Shown one piece after another: positions 1-8,069 of a DNA stretch of 64,000 nt. The notes below the pieces were generated by a model. It was not told the origin of the DNA. It saw nothing but the letters and a program-made list of their open reading frames with translations, and ran no database searches. Positions within the stretch are counted from its first letter, which is position 1. The number at the start of each line of letters is the position of its first letter. The stretch spans positions 62,001 to 126,000 of the forward strand of contig NZ_JBNXUM010000018.1 in assembly GCF_050563545.1 (NCBI RefSeq). The letters run 5' to 3'. The translations under genes were made by a program, and so were the position numbers. This stretch comes from Falsiroseomonas sp050563545 (GTDB lineage Bacteria > Pseudomonadota > Alphaproteobacteria > Acetobacterales > Acetobacteraceae).

Positions 1-184
1 CGGCGGCCGGGTACGGAGACGGCGCCGACCAGGGCGCGGTGTAGGGATGCGCCGGCGCGGCGAAGAGCGTCTCGGCCGGCCCCTCCTCCACCACCCGGCC
101 GAGATACATGACCAGCACCCGGTCGCAGGTCGGCCAGCCCGCGGCCCGGCTGGGGTTCAGCGCGCTGCGACGGTCAATGCTCAT
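1..184 (-). pseudogene. Remnant of an oligopeptide-type ABC transporter ATPase (C-terminal piece)
   Basis: Read on the minus strand, the first 130 bases encode CDRVLVMYLGRVVEEGP and then LFAAPAHPYT. This is the hallmark end of DppF/OppF-type ATPases, just after the H-loop. Upstream of it there is no Walker A, signature or Walker B region. Instead there are about 20 unrelated codons beginning at an ATG at 184. After the HPYT motif the usual RALL sequence is replaced by APWSAPSP. The piece runs off the left edge, so the downstream end is unseen. I read it as a decayed gene fragment, not a functional ATPase. Confidence 0.55.
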
Positions 185-356
185 GGGCGAGAGTCCTCGG
201 ACCCGATCGGACGGGCACGGGTTACCGAAAACAACAATTGTGCCACGCACCTGCGCCTGCGACGGAGGTCAGGGGGCTCGTCGGGCGCAGCCCATCTGCC
301 GCTTCCTGGGGCGCGGTGCTGCGCCGGTGGGCGGGACGTCGCGCCCGGGTAGGCGC

Positions 357-1235
357 TCAGGGCACGACGATCCGGATCGTCGTCGGCGACGGGGCGATTT
401 CCACCGGCAGGATCCCCGCCGCGTCGCCATCGGCCTGCAACGGGCCGCCGGCGCCTTCGATGCGGACATGGCGGGCGGCGAACACCCGGATCTCCCGCAG
501 CCCGGGCAGCAGGCCGAGCGGCAGCGCGGCCGCATGCCGCAGCGCGTCGAGCCGGACGCACTGGCGCAGCGCGACGACCCGGAACTCGTCACCACGGGCA
601 TCGGCATCGGGCGCGATGACGAAGCGGCCGGCATAGAGCCTGCCCTTGGTCACCACCACCGACGTCGCGGAGCGTTCCACGCCGTCCGCCACCACCTTTA
701 ACGCGGCGAAGCCGTTGCGGCCGATCTCGCGCAAGGTCTGCAAGACGTAGGCGCCCTTCCCGAGCATCCGCTTCAGCCGGGGTGGCAGATCGCGCACCAC
801 CGCCGCGTCGAGACCCGCACCCACCATCTGCACGAAGGGCCGCTCCGCCGCGCCATCCCGGCGGGCGATGCCGGGCCGGAACCGGATCGTCCGCCCCATC
901 GCGAGCACGACCGCGGCTTCCTTTGGCGCCAGGGGAATCCCGAGTTCGAGCGCGAAGACATTCGCCGTGCCGAGGGGCAGGACGCCCAGCGCCGCGTCCG
1001 AGCCGCGGATGCCGGCGGCGACTTCCGCGATCGTCCCGTCGCCGCCGGCGGCAACGATCGTGCCGCCATGACCGGCGGATTCCCCGGCGAGCAACATGGC
1101 ATCGCCGGGTCGCGCGGTCTCCAGCACCTCGGGCCGGAGGCCGACGCCCCGCAGGAGGTCGAGCGCGGCATCGAGGCGGCGGCGACGCCGCGTCCCGGCC
1201 GCCGGATTGAAGATGATCACGATGCGCGACGGCAT
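357..1235 (-). CDS. Diacylglycerol kinase-family lipid kinase (YegS/LCB5 type)
   Basis: The 292-residue protein has the catalytic fold of the diacylglycerol/sphingosine kinase superfamily. It opens with an IVIIFNPAAG nucleotide-binding strand. The GGDGTIAEV loop follows near residue 63, then PLGTANVFA and a late DGD segment. Proteins of this family phosphorylate diacylglycerol or related lipids at the membrane using ATP. It is divergent from a PlcP-type phospholipase and a lipid glycosyltransferase, so it could recycle diacylglycerol back to phosphatidic acid when phosphate is plentiful. That role is inference from context. The length fits the family. ATG is the natural start and sits at the head of the divergent promoter region. 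Confidence 0.85.
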   Translation of the reverse strand: MPSRIVIIFNPAAGTRRRRRLDAALDLLRGVGLRPEVLETARPGDAMLLAGESAGHGGTIVAAGGDGTIAEVAAGIRGSDAALGVLPLGTANVFALELGIPLAPKEAAVVLAMGRTIRFRPGIARRDGAAERPFVQMVGAGLDAAVVRDLPPRLKRMLGKGAYVLQTLREIGRNGFAALKVVADGVERSATSVVVTKGRLYAGRFVIAPDADARGDEFRVVALRQCVRLDALRHAAALPLGLLPGLREIRVFAARHVRIEGAGGPLQADGDAAGILPVEIAPSPTTIRIVVP

Positions 1236-1301
1236 TGAGTCCGCCTTCCTGCCAGTAACGCATGTCGGTTCGGGGGCTGGAGCGCGAATGATTGGTGACG
1301 A

Positions 1302-1346
1302 TTCTCATGAAGTCCCATGAGGGCGCACAAGTCATGCAAGCTTCAC
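1302..1346 (+). promoter_or_regulatory. Candidate PhoB-binding (Pho box) half-sites upstream of plcP
   Basis: Four direct half-sites resemble the Pho box unit CTGTCAT: TTCTCAT (1302), GTCCCAT (1312), AAGTCAT (1329) and GCTTCAC (1340). The last pair has the canonical 11-base period (AAGTCAT, GCAA, GCTTCAC). Each matches the consensus at 4-5 of 7 positions, so this is a moderate match. The sites lie between the divergent lipid kinase and plcP, about 100 bases upstream of the preferred plcP start. Placement next to a phosphate cluster is what makes it worth listing. Confidence 0.35.
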
Positions 1347-1444
1347 TCGCCGCGATGCGGCGCCGCTGTATCGCAACGTCCGAACGCAACACCGATCGAG
1401 TCGCGCTGTTCGACCCACGGCCGGCCCGATGGAGAGCATCCCGG

Positions 1445-2260
1445 ATGCAGAACCCCGGACAGCGTCGGCGATACCGCAGCATCTTCATTTCCGACCTCCA
1501 TCTCGGAACACGCGGCTGCCGGAGTGACTTCCTCGTCTCCTTCCTGCGCCAGGTGGAATGCGAGCGTCTCTACCTCGTCGGCGACGTCATCGACGGCTGG
1601 CGGCTCCGGAAGTCCTGGTACTGGGACTGCCACCACGACGAGGCGATCCGTCTCGTCCTGCGCATGGCGCGGCACGGCACCGAGGTGACCTACATCCCCG
1701 GCAACCACGACGAGCGTTTCCGCGACTGGCTGGGGCTCGAGGTGGCGGGCGTGAAGCTGATGCGCGAAGCCCTGCACATCGCCGCCGACGGCCGCCGCTT
1801 CCTGGTGATCCACGGCGACGAGTTCGACGGCGTGATCCGCTACGCCAAGGTCCTCGCCCATCTCGGCGACTGGGCCTACGACTGGGCGCTGGTGATGAAC
1901 CGCTGGTTCAACGCGGCGCGGCGACGCCTCGGCTACCCCTACTGGTCGCTCTCCCAATGGCTGAAGCGCCAGGTGAAGGAAGCCGTCAAGACGGTGGACC
2001 GCTTCGAGACGGCGCTCGCGACCGAGGCCAGGCGCCGCGGCATGGATGGCGTGATCTGCGGCCACATCCACCACGCCGAGATGCGCATGGTGCAGGACGT
2101 GCTCTACATGAACGACGGTGACTGGGTGGAAAGCTGCACCGCCCTTGTCGAGCACCAGGACGGCCGCTTCGAGCTGCTGGACTGGGCACGCGAGAACCGG
2201 CTTTCCTTCGCGCAGCCGCCACGCCGCACCGCCGTGCCACAGGCTGTCCCGGCCGCCTGA
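1445..2260 (+). CDS. plcP: PlcP-type metallophosphoesterase (phospholipase C of phosphate starvation; UDP-2,3-diacylglucosamine diphosphatase-like)
   Basis: The 271-residue calcineurin-like phosphoesterase has all the metal-binding blocks: SDLHLG (16-21), GDVIDGW (46-52), GNHDE (86-90), HGDEFD (123-128) and GHIHH (206-210). The blocks SWYW, YWSLSQW and GDWVESCTA are shared with alphaproteobacterial PlcP. Under phosphate limitation that enzyme removes the phosphorylated head group from phospholipids and leaves diacylglycerol. Annotation pipelines often call the same family UDP-2,3-diacylglucosamine diphosphatase. I chose the ATG at 1445, which has GGAGA upstream. An in-frame ATG at 1292 would place the candidate Pho sites inside the gene. 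It is followed after 4 bases by the glycosyltransferase, which supports the lipid-remodelling reading over LpxH. Confidence 0.8.
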   Translation: MQNPGQRRRYRSIFISDLHLGTRGCRSDFLVSFLRQVECERLYLVGDVIDGWRLRKSWYWDCHHDEAIRLVLRMARHGTEVTYIPGNHDERFRDWLGLEVAGVKLMREALHIAADGRRFLVIHGDEFDGVIRYAKVLAHLGDWAYDWALVMNRWFNAARRRLGYPYWSLSQWLKRQVKEAVKTVDRFETALATEARRRGMDGVICGHIHHAEMRMVQDVLYMNDGDWVESCTALVEHQDGRFELLDWARENRLSFAQPPRRTAVPQAVPAA

Positions 2261-2264
2261 CGAC

Positions 2265-3302
2265 ATGCGCATCCTCATCGTCTCGGACGCCTGGTTTCCC
2301 CAGGTGAACGGGGTCGTCCGCACCCTGTCGGTCGTGGCCAAGCTGCTGCGGGAAGGCGGCGACACCGTGGAGCTGATCGGCCCCGACCGGTTCCGCGGCC
2401 TGCCGATGCCGGGCTACCGGGAGATCCGGCTTGCCGTCGCGCCGGGCCGCAGGCTTCGTGCGATGGTGGACGAGTTCGCGCCGGAAGCCGTCCACATCGC
2501 CACGGAGGGGCCGCTCGGCTGGGCCATGCGCGCGCTGTGCCGGCGCCGAGGCTGGCCCTTCACCACCGCCTACCACACGCGCTTCCCCGAATACCTGGAA
2601 GGCCGCACGCGCATCCCGGCCGCCTGGTCCTGGCGCATCATGCGCCACTTCCACGAGGCGGGTGACGGCACCTTCGCCGCCACCGCCTCGCTGCGCGAGG
2701 AACTCGCCGCGCGCGGCTTCACCAAGGTCAGGCCCTGGACGCGCGGCGTGGACCTCGCCCGCTTCCGTCCCGGCGAGCGCGACCTCTGGGACGGGCTGCA
2801 GCGCCCGGTCTTCCTCTATGCCGGCCGCGTCGCCGTCGAGAAGAACATCGACGCCTTCCTCGCCCTCGACCTGCCCGGCAGCAAGGTGGTCGTGGGCGAC
2901 GGACCAGCCCTTGGCGGCCTCAGGCGCCGCTTTCCCGGCATCACCTACACCGGCTACCGCGACAACGGCGCGCTGGTCAGGTCCTATGCCGGCGCCGACG
3001 TCTTCGTCTTCCCCTCGCGGACCGATACCTTCGGGCTGGTGCTGCTCGAGGCGCTGGCGGCCGGCACGCCGGTGGCCGCCTTCCCCGTCACGGGCCCGAA
3101 GGACGTCGTGACGGATCCGCGCATCGGCGCGCTCGACGAGGACCTCCGTGCGGCCTGCCTGCGCGCGCTCCATTGCGACCGGGAGGCCTGCCGCCGGCAC
3201 GCAGAGGCCTGGTCCTGGGAAGCCTGCGCGTCGCAGTTCCGCACGGCGCTCGTGCCGCTGCCCCGCGCAGCCCTGGCGGAAGGGCTTCCAGCCAGCGCCT
3301 GA
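2265..3302 (+). CDS. agt: GT4-family glycosyltransferase, Agt-like (diacylglycerol glycosyltransferase)
   Basis: The 345-residue GT-B glycosyltransferase has an N-terminal acceptor domain with the motif SDAWFPQVNGVVRTL and a GT4 C-terminal domain. The latter includes LYAGRVAVEKN and the nucleotide-sugar-binding stretch TDTFGLVLLEALAAGTPV. Genes in this position beside plcP encode Agt, which transfers glucose or glucuronate to diacylglycerol to make phosphorus-free membrane glycolipids. Substrate specificity cannot be read from the sequence. The ATG at 2265 follows the plcP stop by 4 bases, so the two are almost certainly co-transcribed. Alternative readings are the generic alpha-mannosyltransferase or sulfolipid-synthase (SqdX) labels given to this family. 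Confidence 0.75.
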   Translation: MRILIVSDAWFPQVNGVVRTLSVVAKLLREGGDTVELIGPDRFRGLPMPGYREIRLAVAPGRRLRAMVDEFAPEAVHIATEGPLGWAMRALCRRRGWPFTTAYHTRFPEYLEGRTRIPAAWSWRIMRHFHEAGDGTFAATASLREELAARGFTKVRPWTRGVDLARFRPGERDLWDGLQRPVFLYAGRVAVEKNIDAFLALDLPGSKVVVGDGPALGGLRRRFPGITYTGYRDNGALVRSYAGADVFVFPSRTDTFGLVLLEALAAGTPVAAFPVTGPKDVVTDPRIGALDEDLRAACLRALHCDREACRRHAEAWSWEACASQFRTALVPLPRAALAEGLPASA

Positions 3303-3335
3303 GGCGGTACCTCGCACGCCGCTGCCGACACGAAA

Positions 3336-3353
3336 CCTTCATGCGCCTGAAAC
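3336..3353 (+). promoter_or_regulatory. Weak candidate Pho box upstream of pstS
   Basis: CCTTCAT, then GCGC, then CTGAAAC form two 7-base half-sites with 4-base spacing, as in a Pho box. They match the CTGTCAT unit at 5 and 4 of 7 positions. The site lies in the 138-base gap before pstS, about 90 bases from the GTG start. The match is weak and rests mostly on position. Confidence 0.25.
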
Positions 3354-3440
3354 ACGCGCGTCGCCTTCCGCGAATAGAAGCGCCCGGCCGCCAGCGGGCC
3401 CGCACAGGGCCGGCGCGGCCGTGATACGGAGAGATGCACA

Positions 3441-4505
3441 GTGAACAGGCGGACGCTTCTGCTCGGCACCAGCGCAGTTCTGGGAGCGGGCCTGGTCCTA
3501 CCGACACGCCACGCCCTGGCGCAGGCCGCGGCCGTCACCGGCGCCGGGGCGTCCTTCCCGCGGCCCGTCTATGAACGCTGGGGCCAGGCGGCACGCGAGC
3601 CGCTCGGCATCACGCTGAACTACCAGTCCATCGGCTCGGGCGGCGGCATCAACCAGATCACCAACCGCACCGTGGATTTCGGCGCGACCGACGCCCCGCT
3701 GACCGAGGCGCAGCTGCGCGAGCGCAGCCTGCTGCAGTTCCCGACCCTGATGGGCTCCGTCGTGTTCATCGTGAACCTGCCCGGCGTCGCTGACAACGCG
3801 CTGAAGCTGACGCCCGAGGTCGTGGTGGACATGTTCCTCGGCAGGATCACCCGCTGGAACGACAGCCGAATCGCCGAGCTCAATCGCGAGCTGCGCATCC
3901 CGAACCTGCCGGTCAGTCCCGCCTATCGCGCCGACGCGTCGGGCACGACCTTCGTGCTGACGAGCTACCTCTCCCGCGTCTCCGATGCCTGGAAGAACGG
4001 CCCCGGAGCGTCGCAGAGCGTCCAGTGGCCGGTCGGCCAGGGCGCGCGCGGGAACGAGGGCGTGTCCAACACCGTCCGCAACACGCCCGGCGCCATCGGC
4101 TACACCGAGAACGCCTACGCCACGGTGAACCGCCTCGTCACGACGCAGCTGCGCAACAAGGCCGGCAACTTCGTGAAGCCGGAGATCCCGAACTTCGCCG
4201 CAGCGGCGGAACAGGCGAACTGGAACGTGCCGGGCTTCGCGGCGGACCTGATCGATCTCGGCGGCGCCACCACCTGGCCGATCGTCTCCCCCACCTTCAT
4301 CCTGCTGCCGACCAACCCGCCCGCGGACAAGGTCGAGGGCAGCCGCAACGCCATGCGGCTCTTCGACTGGGCCTTCCGCAACGGCGGTGATGCCGCGCGG
4401 CGGCTTGAATACATCCCGCTGCCCGGCGCGGTGCACGAGCAGATCCGCGCGGCCTGGTCGCAGGTGAAGAGCCCCGCCGGCCAGTCGCTCTGGCCGATCG
4501 GCTGA
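3441..4505 (+). CDS. pstS: Phosphate ABC transporter, substrate-binding protein PstS
   Basis: This 354-residue periplasmic phosphate receptor begins NRRTLLLGTSAVLGAG, a Tat-like or Sec signal peptide ending near ALAQA. The mature part has the family blocks GAGASFPRPVY, IGSGGGI (phosphate loop), VDFGATDAPL, RADASGTTFV and GAIGYTENAY. It delivers phosphate to PstC/PstA. GTG is used as the start, with GGAGAGA upstream. It is the first gene of pstSCAB-phoU-phoB and follows the lipid glycosyltransferase. A stable hairpin lies just after the stop, as often seen where pstS mRNA is made in excess. Confidence 0.97.
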   Translation: MNRRTLLLGTSAVLGAGLVLPTRHALAQAAAVTGAGASFPRPVYERWGQAAREPLGITLNYQSIGSGGGINQITNRTVDFGATDAPLTEAQLRERSLLQFPTLMGSVVFIVNLPGVADNALKLTPEVVVDMFLGRITRWNDSRIAELNRELRIPNLPVSPAYRADASGTTFVLTSYLSRVSDAWKNGPGASQSVQWPVGQGARGNEGVSNTVRNTPGAIGYTENAYATVNRLVTTQLRNKAGNFVKPEIPNFAAAAEQANWNVPGFAADLIDLGGATTWPIVSPTFILLPTNPPADKVEGSRNAMRLFDWAFRNGGDAARRLEYIPLPGAVHEQIRAAWSQVKSPAGQSLWPIG

Positions 4506-4512
4506 CCCGCAT

Positions 4513-4536
4513 GGGGCCGGGCATCGTCCCGGCCCC
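4513..4536 (+). terminator. Intercistronic hairpin between pstS and pstC
   Basis: GGGGCCGGG, a 6-base loop CATCGT, then CCCGGCCCC form a perfect 9-bp GC stem starting 8 bases after the pstS stop. No T-run follows, only TTCC. It is best read as a partial terminator or mRNA-stabilising stem that lets pstS be expressed above the membrane components. Confidence 0.6.
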
Positions 4537-4564
4537 TTCCCTGACGGTATCCCGGGAGCCCTAG

Positions 4565-5551
4565 GTGCAGAACAGCGCGGCGGCCGCCTTCGCCCCCAGC
4601 CAGATCCCTGGCTCCCGCCGGCGTTCCGGCAGCGTCGGGGACATCGTCTTCGAATGGCTCTGCCGCGGCGCCGGCCTGCTGCTGCTGGCGATCCTCGGCG
4701 CGATCATCCTCTCGCTCCTGATCGGCGGGTTGCCGGCCTTCCAGGCCTTCGGGCTGCAGTTCATCTGGAGCACTGCCTGGAACCCCGTCGAGGGGCGCGA
4801 GCAGTTCGGCGCCGCGGTGCCGCTGACCGGCACGCTGGTCACCTCCATCCTCGCCATCGTGCTCGCCGTGCCGCTGGCCTTTGGCGTCGCCTTCTTCCTG
4901 ACGGAGTTGTCGCCGCCCTGGCTGAAGCGCCCGGTCGGCACGGCGATCGAGCTCCTGGCCGCGGTGCCGTCCATCATCTACGGCATGTGGGGCCTCTTCG
5001 TGCTGGTCCCCTTCGTCCAGAACAGCATCCAGATCCCCTTCGGCGACACGCTGGGCGAGATCCCGCTGATCGGCTGGCTCTTCGCCTCCAACAACTTCGC
5101 CGGGACCTCGATCTTCTCCGCCTCCGCCGTGCTGGCGATCATGATCCTGCCCTTCATCGCCGCGACCATGCGCGACGTCTTCGAGCAGGTGCCGCCGGTC
5201 TACAAGGAAAGCGCCTACGGCGTCGGCGCGACGCGGTGGGAGGTGATGCGGGGCGTCGTCCTGCCCTATACCCGCATCTCGGTCGTCGGCGGCGTCATGC
5301 TCGGCCTGGGCCGCGCGCTCGGCGAGACGATGGCGGTGACCTTCGTCATCGGCAACGCGAACCGCATGCCGACCTCGCTTTTCGACCCGTCCAACACCAT
5401 CGCTTCCGTCGTCGCGCTGGAGTTCCCGGAAAGCCTGATGGGCAGCTTCAAGCAGTCGGCGCTGCTGGCGCTGGGCTTCCTGCTGTTCGTCATCTCCTTC
5501 CTGGTGCTGGCGGCCTCGCGCTGGCTGCTCCGTTCGCGGCTGAAAGCCTGA
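4565..5551 (+). CDS. pstC: Phosphate ABC transporter permease PstC
   Basis: The 328-residue inner-membrane permease has an N-terminal anchor (residues about 25-60) and the BPD transmembrane domain. Characteristic blocks are VPLTGTLVTS, LAAVPSIIYGMWG and the cytoplasmic coupling (EAA) loop ESAYGVGATRWEVMRGVVLPY, ending with LGRALGETMAVTFV. It pairs with PstA to form the phosphate channel. A GTG start is used with GGGAG upstream. The following pstA starts 5 bases after the stop. Confidence 0.96.
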   Translation: MQNSAAAAFAPSQIPGSRRRSGSVGDIVFEWLCRGAGLLLLAILGAIILSLLIGGLPAFQAFGLQFIWSTAWNPVEGREQFGAAVPLTGTLVTSILAIVLAVPLAFGVAFFLTELSPPWLKRPVGTAIELLAAVPSIIYGMWGLFVLVPFVQNSIQIPFGDTLGEIPLIGWLFASNNFAGTSIFSASAVLAIMILPFIAATMRDVFEQVPPVYKESAYGVGATRWEVMRGVVLPYTRISVVGGVMLGLGRALGETMAVTFVIGNANRMPTSLFDPSNTIASVVALEFPESLMGSFKQSALLALGFLLFVISFLVLAASRWLLRSRLKA

Positions 5552-5556
5552 TCCGC

Positions 5557-6468
5557 ATGAGCGCGACGATCCTCTCCGGCCCCGCCCAGCGCTCGATGCG
5601 CGATCCCGCGGTGGCCGCGGCGCTCGGGCGGCGGCGCCGGCTTCTCGACGGGGCCGTGCGCTGGTTCTGCATCGGCGCCACGCTGGTCGGGCTGTTCTTC
5701 CTGGCCTCCATCCTGTTCACCCTCGTCTGGCGCGGCATCGAGGCGATGGACGTCGCCATCTTCACCAGGTCCTTCGAGCCGACGCGCTACGGCGACGACA
5801 GCCTGCCGGAAGGCGGGTTGCTGAACGCCATCGTGGGGTCGCTGCTGCAGGTCGCGGCCGCCACCGCGGTCGGCACGCCGATCGGGCTGCTCGTCGGCAC
5901 CTACCTCGCGGAATACGCGCGGAACTCGCCGCTCGGCAACGTCGTGCGCTTCGTCTCCGACGTGCTGCTCTCCGCGCCGTCGGTGCTGATCGGCCTCTTC
6001 ATCTACCAGCTCGTGGTGCTGCCGATGGGCGGCTTCTCCGGCCTGGCCGGCGCGCTGGCGCTTGCGATCATCGTCATCCCCGTCGTCGTCCGTACGACGG
6101 AGGACATGCTGCAGCTGATCCCCGTTGCGCTGCGCGAGGCGGTGATCGCGCTCGGCGCGCCGAAATGGAAGATGATCGTGCTCGTCTGCTACCGCGCCGC
6201 GCTGTCCGGCATCGTCACGGGCGGGCTGCTCGCGGTGGCGCGCATCACCGGGGAGACGGCGCCGCTGCTGCTGACGTCCTTCGGCAACAACCAGACCAGC
6301 TTCGACCTGTCCAGGGCGATGGCAAGCCTGCCGGTGTCCATCTACCAGCAGGCCAATTCCGGCTTCCCCGACCTCGTTGCCATCGCCTGGGCGGGCGCGC
6401 TGATCACGACGCTCGCCGTGCTCGCCATCAACATCGCCGCGCGGCTCCTGCTGCGCACCAGGCACTGA
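5557..6468 (+). CDS. pstA: Phosphate ABC transporter permease PstA
   Basis: The 303-residue partner permease of PstC has an N-terminal transmembrane anchor, a periplasmic segment, and then the five-helix BPD domain. It shows LSAPSVLIGLFIYQ, the coupling loop EAVIALGAPKWKMI and the ITGETAPLL block typical of PstA. The reading frame stays open far upstream over pstC. The ATG at 5557 (MSATILSGPAQ), just after the pstC stop, gives the normal family length and is the start chosen here. The stop is followed after 17 bases by pstB. Confidence 0.95.
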   Translation: MSATILSGPAQRSMRDPAVAAALGRRRRLLDGAVRWFCIGATLVGLFFLASILFTLVWRGIEAMDVAIFTRSFEPTRYGDDSLPEGGLLNAIVGSLLQVAAATAVGTPIGLLVGTYLAEYARNSPLGNVVRFVSDVLLSAPSVLIGLFIYQLVVLPMGGFSGLAGALALAIIVIPVVVRTTEDMLQLIPVALREAVIALGAPKWKMIVLVCYRAALSGIVTGGLLAVARITGETAPLLLTSFGNNQTSFDLSRAMASLPVSIYQQANSGFPDLVAIAWAGALITTLAVLAINIAARLLLRTRH

Positions 6469-6485
6469 GCCGAGGACCGCCGCCC

Positions 6486-7325
6486 ATGAGCTCCACCACC
6501 GAGCGCTCGGGCGCGAGCGGGAACGCCTCCTTCGGCGGGATGCAGGCGCGTTCCTCCGCGGCGATCAACGCGAATTCGCGGATTTCCGTGCGCGACCTCG
6601 ATTTCTTCTACGGCGCCAACAAGGCCCTGAAGGCCATCAACTTCGAGGTGCCGGACCGCCAGGTCACGGGAATGATCGGGCCCTCGGGCTGCGGCAAGTC
6701 CACGCTGCTGCGCGTGCTGAACCGGATGTACAGCCTCTATGCCGGCCAGCGCGCCGAGGGCGAGGTGATGATGGATGGACGCAACATCCTCGAGCCCTCG
6801 GTCGACCTGAACGAGCTCCGGTCGAAGGTCGGGATGGTGTTCCAGAAACCCACCCCCTTCCCCATGACGATCCACGAGAACATCGCCTTCGGCGTGAAGC
6901 TGCATGAGAGGCTGTCGAAGGCCGAGATGGACGAGCGCGTGGAATGGGCGCTGTCGCGCGCGGCCATCTGGGACGAGGTGAAGGACAGGCTGAACGCCTC
7001 GGCGCTCGGCCTCTCCGGTGGGCAGCAGCAGCGGCTCTGCATCGCGCGCACGATCGCGGTGCGGCCGGAGGTGATCCTGTTCGACGAGCCGACCAGCGCG
7101 CTCGATCCCATCAGCACGCTGAAGATCGAGGAGCTGATCGACGAGCTGAAGCGCGACTTCACCATCGCGATTGTCACCCACAACATGCAGCAGGCCGCAC
7201 GCTGCGCCGACCAGGTGGCGTTCTTCTACCTCGGCGAGCTCGTCGAGGTCGCGCCGGCCGCGCAGATGTTCACCGCGCCGAAGGAACGGCGCACCCAGGA
7301 ATACATCACCGGCCGGTTCGGCTGA
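6486..7325 (+). CDS. pstB: Phosphate ABC transporter ATP-binding protein PstB
   Basis: The 279-residue ATPase powers PstCA. It contains Walker A GPSGCGKST, the Q-loop VFQKPTPFPM, signature LSGGQQQRL, Walker B VILFDEPTSALD and the H-loop THNMQQAARCAD. FPMTIHENIAFGVKLH is a PstB hallmark. The start was set at the ATG at 6486. It leaves a non-conserved leader of about 30 residues rich in Ser, Gly and Ala, slightly longer than in enteric PstB. An alternative internal start at MQARSS is possible. It lies between pstA and phoU with short spacers. Confidence 0.96.
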   Translation: MSSTTERSGASGNASFGGMQARSSAAINANSRISVRDLDFFYGANKALKAINFEVPDRQVTGMIGPSGCGKSTLLRVLNRMYSLYAGQRAEGEVMMDGRNILEPSVDLNELRSKVGMVFQKPTPFPMTIHENIAFGVKLHERLSKAEMDERVEWALSRAAIWDEVKDRLNASALGLSGGQQQRLCIARTIAVRPEVILFDEPTSALDPISTLKIEELIDELKRDFTIAIVTHNMQQAARCADQVAFFYLGELVEVAPAAQMFTAPKERRTQEYITGRFG

Positions 7326-7337
7326 GGAGACCCCGCC

Positions 7338-8063
7338 ATGCCGAACGAACAGCAGACCGAGCACATCGTCCGATCCTACGAGGAGCAGCTGCGCAAGCTC
7401 CGCGACATGGTCGCCCGCATGGGCGGCCTCGCGGAGCGCCAGGTCAATGATTCGACGCTCGCACTCGTGCGCCGGGACGCCACGCTGGCCTCGGAAGTCG
7501 TCAGCCGCGACGCCGCGCTGGACCAGCTCGAGCGGGAGATCGAGGCGTTCTGCATCCGCCTGCTCGCCCTGCGGCAGCCCATGGCCAGCGACCTCCGCTT
7601 CATCGTGGCCGCGATGAAGCTCAGCCACGACCTGGAGCGGATCGGCGACTACGCCCGCAACGGGGCCAAGCGCAGCGTGGTGCTGGCCCAGCAGCCCAGC
7701 ATCGGCAGCCTCAACGGCTTCCAGCGCATGTCGGTGCTGGTGCAGGAGAACCTCAAGCTCGCCATCGACGCGCTGGTTAACGAGGATGCGGAGGCCGCGG
7801 AGCGCGTCTGGGCCTCCGACGAGCCGATCGACAGCATCTACAACGGCATCTTCCGCGAGATGCTGACCCACATGATGGAGGATCCCCGCAACATCACGGC
7901 CGCGATCCACCTCCTCTTCATCGCCAAGAACCTCGAACGCATCGGCGACCACGCCACCAACATCGCCGAAACCGTGCACTACGCCGTGCGCGGGAACAGC
8001 CTCCCGGAGGATCGGCCGAAGGGCGATGCCTCCGCCTATGCCGTGGTCCGACCCCCGGAGTAA
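7338..8063 (+). CDS. phoU: Phosphate signalling protein PhoU
   Basis: The 241-residue all-helical protein has two PhoU repeats, each with the metal-binding signature: AMKLSHDLERIGDYARN in the first and AKNLERIGDHATNIAE in the second. PhoU links the Pst transporter to the PhoR sensor and represses the Pho response when phosphate is plentiful. It follows pstB by 12 bases and precedes phoB by 6. No phoR lies in the cluster, so its sensor partner must be encoded elsewhere. Confidence 0.96.
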   Translation: MPNEQQTEHIVRSYEEQLRKLRDMVARMGGLAERQVNDSTLALVRRDATLASEVVSRDAALDQLEREIEAFCIRLLALRQPMASDLRFIVAAMKLSHDLERIGDYARNGAKRSVVLAQQPSIGSLNGFQRMSVLVQENLKLAIDALVNEDAEAAERVWASDEPIDSIYNGIFREMLTHMMEDPRNITAAIHLLFIAKNLERIGDHATNIAETVHYAVRGNSLPEDRPKGDASAYAVVRPPE

Positions 8064-8069
8064 GCCGCC

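Noticed and set aside
1292..1444. N-terminal extension of plcP from the ATG at 1292
   Set aside because: The 51 extra residues have no family match, lack a good RBS and overlap the candidate Pho sites. The ATG at 1445 gives the conserved length.
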